10,188 nucleotides of DNA from Opitutaceae bacterium. Its GTDB lineage: Bacteria > Verrucomicrobiota > Verrucomicrobiia > Opitutales > Opitutaceae. Position numbers and translations under genes: made by a program. Positions 1-6,752 of the stretch are shown here, one piece after another. Position 1 is the stretch's first letter. Each line of letters begins with the position of its first letter. A model generated the notes under the pieces. The model was given only the letters and a program-made list of their open reading frames with translations. It was not told where the DNA came from and searched no databases. Location: assembly GCA_020847775.1 (NCBI GenBank), contig JADLBI010000316.1:1-10188 (forward strand), written 5' to 3'.

Positions 1-71
1 CCGAGCCGTTGCTCAAACTGTAAGAATCAGCACGCCTTGTCCGCCGCATCATTGTTTCTCTTGATGCTGGC
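1..71 (+). other. Left-edge leader upstream of the first TPR gene
   Basis: This short stretch precedes the first complete gene. A TAA at 21-23 lies in the frame of the downstream gene and limits how far its start can be moved upstream. The same TAA could close a gene entering from the left, since codons from position 3 read EPLLKL and then stop, but seven codons are too few to identify anything. I see no convincing -35/-10 pair and no clear Shine-Dalgarno sequence before the ATG at 72. Confidence 0.4.
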
Positions 72-923
72 ATGCTGCCGCCCCACTCCGGCAAAAGATC
101 GCCCCATTGGTTGTATTGTTTGCTGGCCGCCTGGCTCACCCTGCCCGCGGGCTCACTGTGCCACGCCGCCACCGGAACGGACACCGCTTGGAAAGCCGCG
201 CTCAGCCTCGATTACAACTCTGCCGCGGCCAATCTCGAGCAACAGCACCGCGCCAACCCGGCCGACGCCCGCATCGCCACTGCTTACGCGGCCAGCCTCT
301 TGGTGCGCGATCCGGTGACGACCGTCAACGTGACTGAAGCGGAGACCTTGCTGGGGAATTTGCTCAAAACGCTTCCGCCAGACGATGTCGAGTATCGGCC
401 CCTCGTGCTGTATTTGCTCGGGCGCATCGCGCACGATCACGCCGAGCCACCGCGCTTGGCCGACGCGCAATCACGCTACGAGCAACTCCGCCGCGACTAT
501 CCCGGGCATCCGCTGGCCGACCAAGCCGCGGTGCATCTCGGATACATCGTGAGTCTGCAAGCCGCGCCGAGCGATGCGCGCGAAGGTATCGCGGCGGTTG
601 AGACGTTGCTGGCCAGCGCGACTTCGCCGGATGCGCGGCGCGAGTTGCACTACCTGCTCGCGCACTTGCATTGGCATGGTCGCCACGATGCGGCCGCCGC
701 GCTGCCACATTACCTCGCGGGCCGCGAAATCGGTTTCGAGGCGCCGTATCGCAATGGCGAAGTGGACCTGACCATCGCCGGGCTCGCCGTCGAACTCGAC
801 CGCAATGAGCTCGCCGCGCGGCACTACCTCGCCTTCGCCGCGGCCTACCCACAAGACGGCCGCGCCAAGACCGCGCGCCGACTCGCCGTCGAAGCCCAAG
901 CCCGCGACGCCCAAATCCCATGA
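72..923 (+). CDS. Exported TPR-like protein, partner of anchored solute-binding protein (copy 1)
   Basis: A 283-residue protein probably exported to the periplasm. The N-terminus has a basic stretch, a hydrophobic core at about residues 13-29 and a likely signal peptidase I site after LCHA (residues 29-32). The cysteine at 30 is not in a proper lipobox because a leucine precedes it. The rest is alanine-rich helical pairs of tetratricopeptide character, for example about 37-60, 112-145, 150-183 and 188-216, ending with a pair near 234-260. No catalytic motif is visible, so a scaffold or protein-interaction role is inferred. ATG 72 is the only good start that keeps the signal peptide; an in-frame TAA lies at 21-23. 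The stop overlaps the start of the next gene (ATGA, 920-923), which suggests translational coupling. The product is a distant paralogue of the protein encoded at 4146-4970: residues about 113-163 align with residues about 102-151 there. Specific function unknown. Confidence 0.8.
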   Translation: MLPPHSGKRSPHWLYCLLAAWLTLPAGSLCHAATGTDTAWKAALSLDYNSAAANLEQQHRANPADARIATAYAASLLVRDPVTTVNVTEAETLLGNLLKTLPPDDVEYRPLVLYLLGRIAHDHAEPPRLADAQSRYEQLRRDYPGHPLADQAAVHLGYIVSLQAAPSDAREGIAAVETLLASATSPDARRELHYLLAHLHWHGRHDAAAALPHYLAGREIGFEAPYRNGEVDLTIAGLAVELDRNELAARHYLAFAAAYPQDGRAKTARRLAVEAQARDAQIP

Positions 924-2500
924 GCCAGTCGCGCCTTCGCAACCGCCTCGCGGTGCTGATTCTCGTCATGGTTTTTGGCTTCTCCGCGTGGCAGGTGGCC
1001 AAGCGCCACCTGAACTCAAGTCGGCCAGAACTCGTCGAAATCCAAATCGGCCACTGGCTCTTGCATACCGGCATGAGAGAAGCCTTCGACGCGGCGATCA
1101 CCGGTTATCAGAAATTGCACCCCAACGTGCGCATCACGCAGATTCCGGTGCCGGTGCGGTCATATGCCGCATGGACGCGCACGCAGCTCGCCGGCGAAAC
1201 CGCGCCCGACATCACCGGCATGCTCACGCTGAACGAAGAAATGATCAGCCGGAATTTTCTGCCGCTCACGCCATGGTTGGATAAGCCCAACCCTTACAAC
1301 GTCGGCACCGATCTGGCCGCCGTGCCGTGGAGTGAAACCTTCATCGACGGGTTATCCGCGATGGCGAATCTCACGCCAACCTCCGGCGAAGTGTGCGGCG
1401 TCACCCTGCAGCTCAACTCCGTGCGGCTCTTCTACAATCGCGAATTGCTGCGCGAAATCACCGGCTCGGATCAGCCGCCGGTTGATTTCGCCGAATTGCG
1501 ACGCATCGGCCGGCAAATCACGGCCTACGCTGAACGCACCGGCAGACGCCTCGTGCCCATCGCGGGTTGCGGCCCCTATACGCGCCAGCTCTTCAACACC
1601 CTGCTGCCGTCGCAAACCCAACGCCTCACGCTCACACTCAGTCCCAATCGCAACCTGCGTGTCACCTCGCTTGAACTCGCGGGCCTGATGCTCGACGGAC
1701 GCGTCAACTACGACACGCCGGAGATTCGCAACACACTCAACTTGATGAGCGATGTCTCGGCCTTGCTCACGCCGGGCTTCACGCAGCAACAGCGCGACGA
1801 GGCCATCCATGCTTACTTGCAGCAAAACGCCGTCTTGCTTTTTGCCGGCAGTTGGGATTACGCCGTGCTGTCGCAAGACGGTGCCTTCACGACCGGCATG
1901 ACGCCGTTGCCGCTCCCCGCAGCGGACGATCCTCAATATGGTCGCTTCACCCTCGGTCCGGTTTCCGAAGCCGCCGGTTACCCCGAAGCCATGCTCGGCA
2001 TCGTGCGTCATTCAAAACATCAGGGGGTTGCGCTCGACTTTTTGCGCTACCTGACCAGCCGGACGATGGCGGCCGAATTTTCCCGCATCAGCCTGCGCAT
2101 CTCGTCCATCATCGGCACCCCGCCGCCGCCCGACGGTTCCAACTTGAAACCCCGGCTCGAAGGCGAGCTCCCCGGATTCACGACCGATTTCGGCTGGTTC
2201 GGCGCCGACCACAGCTCGAACTTTTTCCAGCGCGAAATCCACACCGCCATCGGCCGCAACGCCGACGTCCCGGCCTTCGCCGCCAAGCTCAACGCCGGAT
2301 TGCCGCGCCATCTGCGCGACGACATTTCGCGGCACCTCACCCGCGTTCGCGGAGATGTGCGGCGGCTCGATACGCAAGTCGCCTTTCACTTCATGCTGCC
2401 CGCCGACGACCCCGCACGCGCGAGGTGGACCCGCCACGCCGAAGTGCAGCACCTGCGGCAACTGGAAAACCTGCACTACCGCCGTTACACCGCACCGTGA
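920..2500 (+). CDS. Membrane-anchored extracellular solute-binding protein, sugar type (copy 1)
   Basis: A 526-residue protein resembling family 1/8 (MalE/UgpB-type) ABC solute-binding proteins, which bind oligosaccharides or similar ligands. A hydrophobic segment at about residues 9-25 follows several arginines. There is no lipobox cysteine and no clear signal-peptidase site, so it is probably anchored by an uncleaved N-terminal helix with the rest in the periplasm. Family-like features are the opening strand IGHWLLHTG followed by a helix (43-66), HPNVRI (67-72), RTQLAGETAPDI (87-98), RLFYNREL (169-176), FAGSWDY (308-314) and a late FLRYLTSRTMAAEFSRIS helix (374-391). Length is greater than the usual 400-450 residues, with an extra arginine-rich helical tail of about 80 residues. 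It is coupled to the upstream TPR gene by ATGA and has no separate Shine-Dalgarno. It is a clear paralogue of the product of 2542-4149. No permease or ATPase partner is in view, so ligand and transport role are unproven. Confidence 0.85.
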   Translation: MSQSRLRNRLAVLILVMVFGFSAWQVAKRHLNSSRPELVEIQIGHWLLHTGMREAFDAAITGYQKLHPNVRITQIPVPVRSYAAWTRTQLAGETAPDITGMLTLNEEMISRNFLPLTPWLDKPNPYNVGTDLAAVPWSETFIDGLSAMANLTPTSGEVCGVTLQLNSVRLFYNRELLREITGSDQPPVDFAELRRIGRQITAYAERTGRRLVPIAGCGPYTRQLFNTLLPSQTQRLTLTLSPNRNLRVTSLELAGLMLDGRVNYDTPEIRNTLNLMSDVSALLTPGFTQQQRDEAIHAYLQQNAVLLFAGSWDYAVLSQDGAFTTGMTPLPLPAADDPQYGRFTLGPVSEAAGYPEAMLGIVRHSKHQGVALDFLRYLTSRTMAAEFSRISLRISSIIGTPPPPDGSNLKPRLEGELPGFTTDFGWFGADHSSNFFQREIHTAIGRNADVPAFAAKLNAGLPRHLRDDISRHLTRVRGDVRRLDTQVAFHFMLPADDPARARWTRHAEVQHLRQLENLHYRRYTAP

Positions 2501-2541
2501 GTCGCACCGCCCCCGCGTTCAAGGCACCGGCTTAGGCGACC

Positions 2542-4149
2542 TCAACGCTTCTCATGATCGGCCAGCGTGCGCTCGATCTGCAAGCGCTGCGCCTCGACCT
2601 GCAATTGCTTCGCCGCGACGATATCAAACTTCGAGCGCGCCAATTGGCCGTCAGTAGTTTGATGATGCAGTGCGGTTAGCACGGAATCTTTCTGGCGCAG
2701 GGTCGCCTGAAATACTTTGGCCATGCGTGTGAGCTCTGCCGGGACTACCTCCGCATAGCGCGCTTGCGTCTGCTCGACAAAGGTCTCGGCGCTGGCGCTT
2801 TTGCCGCTCAACAGGTGGATGTTTTGCTGATAGACGTCATTCGACACCACCGAGAGCGAACGCACGCTGGGGCCGCGAATAAAGCCTCGTTTGATCGGCT
2901 CAAACGGTTTGGACACCTCCGGCACCGGCACACCCTTGATCACCGGCAGCCAAGTCGAGATGCGCGAAAACACTTCGTTCTCCCGCCGGCTCGTCAGGAA
3001 ACGCAGAAAATCAATCGCCCGCTCGGGATGCTTCGACGCCCGCGTCAGTCCAAACGGCACCGTGGCAAATATATTGGCCTCGGATATCGGACCGAGCGCA
3101 TCTGCCCCGTAAACTGGATCATCGGGGCCCACCGCCGGCACTTGAAACGCGCCTACTTCGAAATCGGCTTGCGAGAGAATACCGCCGGCGTCCCAAGTGC
3201 CAGTGGGTATCATGGCCACGTTGCCCTGCACAAACTGCATCATCGCATCCTCGCGATTGAGCTGGGCCCAGCCCGGCGGCATAAAACGGCCAATGTCCGC
3301 CACCATCTTCAGGCTGCGGAAAAAAGCCGGCGTGCGCATCGTCCAATCCCCGCGCAGATAGGTGATCAGCACATCCTGCTGCGTGAAATCCAGATCGCGG
3401 CCGTAATCCACCGCGATCGCCAGTTTCTGGGTGACGGTTGAGGTCACCATGCCGGTCAGTTGCAGCGCGTTGAACCACGAACCGGCCAACCCCATGATCG
3501 GCTTGCCGCTGCGCTGGGCGTAATCGCGCACCGCCTCGCACCAATGCACAAACTCCTGATACGTCTGCGGCACGCGATCCTCCCCCAGCGCGGCTTTGAT
3601 GATATCACGGTTGTAGAAGATACGCACCGTCACCATCGCGTTTGGCACCGCGTAATACTCCAGCAGATTGGGACTGTAGTAGTGCACCAGATCCTCCGGA
3701 ACCAATTCCGCTGAGAAGGACCTGCGCCACGACATGTCGCGCAAGTCGGGCTCGTCGGCATTGTAGGGATTTTTCTCCTCCAGCGGCGCGGTGAGTGGCG
3801 TGAAATAGCGCGCCAGCATCTCGTCGCTCACCTCATAGTTGGCGATCTCGATCAAGTCCGGCGGGCTGCCGCCGACGAGTTGGGTGCGCAGCCACTGCCG
3901 CCAGACGCGGCCCGCGATCGGCATCTGCACGATGCGAACGTGGGGATGCAACGCCATGTAGTCGCGCGAGATCTGGTCAAACGCCTCGCGCACCCCCGGC
4001 TCCAATTGCCAGTGCGCAAACCTCACCACCTCAATCTTCGGGTCCAACTCCTCCTGACCGCGTCGCAACACCTGCCACGAGGCATAACCAAACAAGATCA
4101 CCAGCAATATCAGGGCTATGTTGCGGCCCCATCTCCCGGCGCGTTTCAT
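2542..4149 (-). CDS. Membrane-anchored extracellular solute-binding protein, sugar type (copy 2)
   Basis: A 535-residue paralogue of the protein encoded at 920-2500, on the opposite strand. It starts with basic residues and a hydrophobic helix at about residues 11-27 (ALILLVILFGYASWQVL) without lipobox or obvious cleavage site, so a membrane-tethered periplasmic binding domain is likely. Matching blocks in both copies include FAHWQLEPGVREAFD against IGHWLLHTGMREAFD, RIFYNRDII against RLFYNRELL, PTGTWD against FAGSWD, LGPISEAN against LGPVSEAA, and AIDFLRFLTSR against ALDFLRYLTSR. The last 60 or so residues form a charged, glutamine-rich helix, possibly a coiled coil, beyond the usual end of this family. 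The start ATG overlaps the TGA of the preceding TPR gene and has a good Shine-Dalgarno. General assignment to family 1/8 solute-binding proteins is secure; the ligand (probably a carbohydrate) is inferred, and no ABC membrane partner is present here. Confidence 0.87.
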   Translation of the reverse strand: MKRAGRWGRNIALILLVILFGYASWQVLRRGQEELDPKIEVVRFAHWQLEPGVREAFDQISRDYMALHPHVRIVQMPIAGRVWRQWLRTQLVGGSPPDLIEIANYEVSDEMLARYFTPLTAPLEEKNPYNADEPDLRDMSWRRSFSAELVPEDLVHYYSPNLLEYYAVPNAMVTVRIFYNRDIIKAALGEDRVPQTYQEFVHWCEAVRDYAQRSGKPIMGLAGSWFNALQLTGMVTSTVTQKLAIAVDYGRDLDFTQQDVLITYLRGDWTMRTPAFFRSLKMVADIGRFMPPGWAQLNREDAMMQFVQGNVAMIPTGTWDAGGILSQADFEVGAFQVPAVGPDDPVYGADALGPISEANIFATVPFGLTRASKHPERAIDFLRFLTSRRENEVFSRISTWLPVIKGVPVPEVSKPFEPIKRGFIRGPSVRSLSVVSNDVYQQNIHLLSGKSASAETFVEQTQARYAEVVPAELTRMAKVFQATLRQKDSVLTALHHQTTDGQLARSKFDIVAAKQLQVEAQRLQIERTLADHEKR

Positions 4150-4970
4150 CGACCGCCCTCCGTCCCACGCAGCTCATTCATGCGCGTTTCCACCGTGTGA
4201 TAACGTTGATCAGTGGCCACCGCCGACGCCAAAAACCGCTGGTAGTAGTCCAGCGCGATGTCGCGCTGGCCGAGCTCCCGCGCCACCTCCGCAGTCTGCA
4301 AGGCCAGCGTGCTCTGCTCGATTGGCGTGGAAAGACCGATGCGATAAGCCGTTTCCAACCAACCCAGCACGCGCGCGTCAGTCACACGATAAAACAACGC
4401 CGCCCCGGCCAATTGCTGGTAGTAGGCTGCCGCGATCCCGGGCAAGCGCCGATTCCCGGCGACCACGGCAAGTGCTGCCGCCCCGGCTATGCGTGCCTCC
4501 ACCGCCAAATCCGGCCGCTGATACAACTGCACCAAAGCCAGCTGCGCCGCCGCCAGCTGTGCCGCCACGGAGCCGGGCGACGCCGCGAGGATTGCGCGAT
4601 AAGCCTGCTCCACTTCCGTCACCGGCGCGGAAAGATGCGCGTGCTTGATTCGCGCCAACAAATAGCGCGCATACGCGCCGGTTTCGTCCATCCCACCAGC
4701 GGCCACATCGGCCAGCAGCTGTTGGGCGCGTTCGATCTTGCCCGCCGTCACCGGCGGCTCGTTCAACAACGCCGCCGCCAAACCCAAATCGCGCTCCCGC
4801 CCCGCGGGCTCCGCGACAAAAACCTCCGCCGCGTCGCGATAAAGGTATTGTGAGAGCAAATCCCATCCGTCCAGCCGCGCCGTTGATTCGGCTCGCGCGC
4901 CGGAGGCCAGCAGGCCACTCGCGCAAAGCAGTTTGAATATCGAGAAAAATGTGCAGGGAGATCGAGACAC
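4146..4970 (-). CDS. Exported TPR-like protein, partner of anchored solute-binding protein (copy 2)
   Basis: A 274-residue alanine-rich helical protein, probably periplasmic. It has a textbook signal peptide: MSRSPC, a hydrophobic core at about 8-22, and cleavage after ARA (residue 27). The mature part consists of TPR/Sel1-like helical pairs, recognisable near 37-70, 78-110, 117-150, 155-190 and 205-247. The start is GTG at 4970: an in-frame stop lies only 12 codons upstream, and a GGAG at 4975-4978 sits four bases before it. The TGA overlaps the ATG of the downstream binding-protein gene (4146-4149). The same order and overlap occur at 72-2500, and the two TPR proteins align in the middle (YLLARIKHAH against YLLGRIAHDH) and near the C-terminus (IGLSTP against IGFEAP). 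This suggests a partner protein for the anchored binding protein. No enzymatic motif is seen and no named function can be given. Confidence 0.8.
   Translation of the reverse strand: MSRSPCTFFSIFKLLCASGLLASGARAESTARLDGWDLLSQYLYRDAAEVFVAEPAGRERDLGLAAALLNEPPVTAGKIERAQQLLADVAAGGMDETGAYARYLLARIKHAHLSAPVTEVEQAYRAILAASPGSVAAQLAAAQLALVQLYQRPDLAVEARIAGAAALAVVAGNRRLPGIAAAYYQQLAGAALFYRVTDARVLGWLETAYRIGLSTPIEQSTLALQTAEVARELGQRDIALDYYQRFLASAVATDQRYHTVETRMNELRGTEGGR
4156..4161 (-). promoter_or_regulatory. Shine-Dalgarno for anchored binding protein copy 2
   Basis: On the minus strand this reads GGAGGG, six bases before the ATG at 4149. It lies inside the end of the TPR gene, so the binding protein can be translated both by coupling through the ATGA overlap and by independent initiation. 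The other copy (start at 920) has no such site. Confidence 0.7.
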
Positions 4971-5211
4971 GCGACTCCACAGCCTGAGAGAAGCGCCCGT
5001 TTGTCAATGCAGTGGTCCGCCCGTGATCTCCCTCCTGTTCCTCGCTTAACCATTCAGCGGACTGCGCACCCCCCAGCCTGCACGTTGCTGTTCGTGCTCA
5101 TGCGCCAACTCGCGGTAGATTCGTGATGCGCTAGGAAAGGGCTGACTAAATACCTTTGCCGACCGAGCCGGCAAAAGCCTCGTATTCTCACAGTCCACCA
5201 AGCGAACCGGG
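4971..5211. other. Intergenic region between TPR copy 2 and the corrinoid-uptake operon
   Basis: A 241-bp gap without a credible gene. On the minus strand it should contain the promoter of the TPR gene starting at 4970. A TTGACA hexamer lies at 5007-5002, but the sequence 16-18 bases on is not a recognisable -10 and the start codon follows too closely, so I do not call it a promoter. An AGGAGG-like stretch near 5036-5030 is not followed by a usable start. A weak 5-bp inverted repeat pairs 5080-5084 with 5093-5097. The perfect hairpin at 5155-5175 is listed separately. No riboswitch-like conserved element was recognised. Confidence 0.5.
5155..5175 (-). terminator. Possible weak terminator hairpin after the uptake operon
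   Basis: A perfect 7-bp inverted repeat, TTTGCCG, with a 7-base loop. It lies 36 bases downstream of the stop codon of the last gene of the minus-strand operon. On the minus strand the stem is followed by GGTATTTAG rather than a clean T-run, so it is at best a weak intrinsic terminator, or an RNA 3'-end stabiliser or processing site. Position after the operon end favours such a role. Confidence 0.35.
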
Positions 5212-6042
5212 TCAGCGCGCGCCCATGCATTGGGTCTGCAACCAGCGCGCGGTTTCCATGAACGACGGGCCGTCGTGGATGAGATTGCGTCCCCGCGTGA
5301 TCCCGGACTCGACAAGGCGGAACGGCCAGACACCGTCCCAACCGCGCTCGCGCCGCCACGCGGGCACGTCGAGCGGATGATCGTCCTCCTCGTGGAAGAG
5401 CACCACCACCTCGGGCCGCCCCGCCACCACGCCGGGCAAATCCAACCGCGGATAACCCTCCGCCATGTAAGACCAGATATTCTCACCACCGGCCAACGAG
5501 ATCAGGTCGTGGATAAACGTCAGCCCGCCCGCCATGCGCGGATGCCGCCCAAACCACAGCTCCGCATAAACGCGCGGCCGCACGGCAGGTGCCTGCGCGC
5601 GCAGCTCCGCAGCCTCGCGCTCCATGCGATCCGTCAAGGCGATGGCCGCGCCCATCTCGCCCATCAAAGCGCCCAGCCGGCGGATATTCTCCAACACGCC
5701 CGCAAAACTATCCGGCAGCGGTAACACGTAAACCGGCATTCCAGCCGCCGCGAGCCGACGGGCCACACCGAGCTGCACACCGCCGGTCATGAGTATCAGA
5801 TCGGGTTCGAGCGCCGCGAGCACCTCATCGTTGACCCGCAGATAATCCCCGGCCACCAGCCGGTTTTGCGGATTAACATAGCGGCGGCAATAATGCGAAA
5901 CGCCCACCACGCGGTCGGCCAAGCCCATCTCCCACAGTGCCTCTGTGTGGCCCGCCACGAGGCTGACCACCCGGCGGGGCTTCACGGGCAAGGTCACCTG
6001 CCGGTCGAAAGTTTCGCAGCGAAGGATGCGCATGTCATTCAT
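5212..6042 (-). CDS. Leaderless BtuF-like (PF01497-type) corrinoid-binding protein
   Basis: A 276-residue protein with the two-lobed, helical-backbone periplasmic-binding fold of the BtuF/FhuD type. The N-terminal lobe begins with RRVVSLVAGHTEALWEMGL (about 23-41), then DRVVGVSHYC (43-52), DEVLAALEPDLILMTG (72-87) and a central connecting helix at about 113-150. The C-terminal lobe has RVYAELWFGRHPRMAGG (157-173), FIHDLISLAGGENIW (176-190) and AGRPEVVVLFH (207-217). It has no signal peptide: the N-terminus is polar and reaches the first beta strand at once, so it is expected in the cytoplasm. Leaderless relatives annotated as cobalamin-binding proteins are known, but their role is poorly defined. 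It is the last gene of the operon, and its ATG overlaps the TGA of the ATPase gene (6039-6042). A second in-frame ATG at 6033 is an alternative start. A cytoplasmic role in corrinoid handling or salvage is inference. Confidence 0.8.
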   Translation of the reverse strand: MNDMRILRCETFDRQVTLPVKPRRVVSLVAGHTEALWEMGLADRVVGVSHYCRRYVNPQNRLVAGDYLRVNDEVLAALEPDLILMTGGVQLGVARRLAAAGMPVYVLPLPDSFAGVLENIRRLGALMGEMGAAIALTDRMEREAAELRAQAPAVRPRVYAELWFGRHPRMAGGLTFIHDLISLAGGENIWSYMAEGYPRLDLPGVVAGRPEVVVLFHEEDDHPLDVPAWRRERGWDGVWPFRLVESGITRGRNLIHDGPSFMETARWLQTQCMGAR

Positions 6043-6752
6043 GGTAGAAACAAATTCAACCCGGACTCGCGCCGAACCCGGACGCCAAACACTTCAATCA
6101 ACAGTTCTGGCGTCAGCACCTCTTCGGGCGCGCCCACGGCGCGCAGTCGGCCCGCGTCCATGACCGCGACCACGTCGAGGTTATGCGCCAGCCGTAGATC
6201 GTGCAGCGAAAACAGCAGCGTGGCCCCGGCGTGGGTGATCTCGCGCGCGAGCTTGAGCACTTCCAGCGCGTGCCGTGGGTCGAGTGCCGCTAGCGGCTCG
6301 TCCCACAAATGGATCGCCGCGCCGGTGGCGAGGGCGCGGGCGAGCAAAACGCGGTGCCGCTCGCCGCCCGAAAGTTGGTTGACCGGCCGATGGGCGAGCG
6401 CGGTCAGCGCGAAACGCTCGAGCGCCGCTTCCACGCCCTGCTCATCGTCGCCGTGGGCGAAGCGCCCTTGGGCCACCACCGAACGCACCGTAAACCCAAA
6501 CTCGAAATGCGCCTCCTGTGGCACCCAGGCCGCCAGCCGGCCGCGCTCGCCCACCGGCAGTCGCGCAAGCGGCCGCCCTAGCCAGCGCACACCGCCGGAA
6601 TGCGCCAGCAAACCGCCCGCCGCTTGCAGCAAAGTGGATTTGCCGGAGCCGTTGGGGCCGACCAAACCGGCCAGTTGCCCCGGGGCGAGAGCGAGCGTGA
6701 CCGGCATAAGTCGGCCCGGCACGGCGACATCGTTGAGTTCGAGCGCGCTCAT
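6039..6752 (-). CDS. btuD: ABC transporter ATP-binding protein, BtuD/FhuC-type
   Basis: A 237-residue ATPase subunit of a type II importer, binding the inner face of the FecCD permease encoded just upstream. All key motifs are intact: Walker A GPNGSGKST (32-40), Q-loop glutamine 79 in WVPQE, signature LSGGE (127-131), Walker B ending LWDEP (149-153), D-loop ALD (156-158) and the switch histidine 184 in FSLHD. I place the start at ATG 6752 rather than the upstream in-frame GTG at 6773. The ATG overlaps the permease stop as ATGA (6749-6752), has a GGAGG five bases before it, and fits the usual N-terminus of the family. The gene also overlaps the leaderless binding-protein gene at its end. Substrate assignment to corrinoids comes from the operon; by itself this subunit could equally serve an iron-siderophore or heme importer. 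Confidence 0.88.
   Translation of the reverse strand: MSALELNDVAVPGRLMPVTLALAPGQLAGLVGPNGSGKSTLLQAAGGLLAHSGGVRWLGRPLARLPVGERGRLAAWVPQEAHFEFGFTVRSVVAQGRFAHGDDEQGVEAALERFALTALAHRPVNQLSGGERHRVLLARALATGAAIHLWDEPLAALDPRHALEVLKLAREITHAGATLLFSLHDLRLAHNLDVVAVMDAGRLRAVGAPEEVLTPELLIEVFGVRVRRESGLNLFLP

Noticed and set aside
364..1101. Long open frame on the minus strand across the first TPR gene
   Set aside because: Arginine-rich, low-complexity translation typical of the antisense frame of a GC-rich gene; no domain, and it straddles two well-supported genes.
5002..5007. TTGACA on the minus strand, a possible -35 box for the TPR gene starting at 4970
   Set aside because: No recognisable -10 lies 16-18 bases on, and the start codon would fall at or before the transcript start, leaving no room for its ribosome site.
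4763..5053. Minus-strand ATG frame starting in the gap before the second TPR gene
   Set aside because: It overlaps the TPR gene in another frame, while the TPR frame has a clear signal peptide and repeats; the alternative gives cysteine-rich sequence without a domain.
5046..5489. Minus-strand frame running through the intergenic gap downstream of the leaderless binding protein
   Set aside because: Most of it is an out-of-frame reading of the binding-protein gene; the part within the gap shows no recognisable domain, start or ribosome site.
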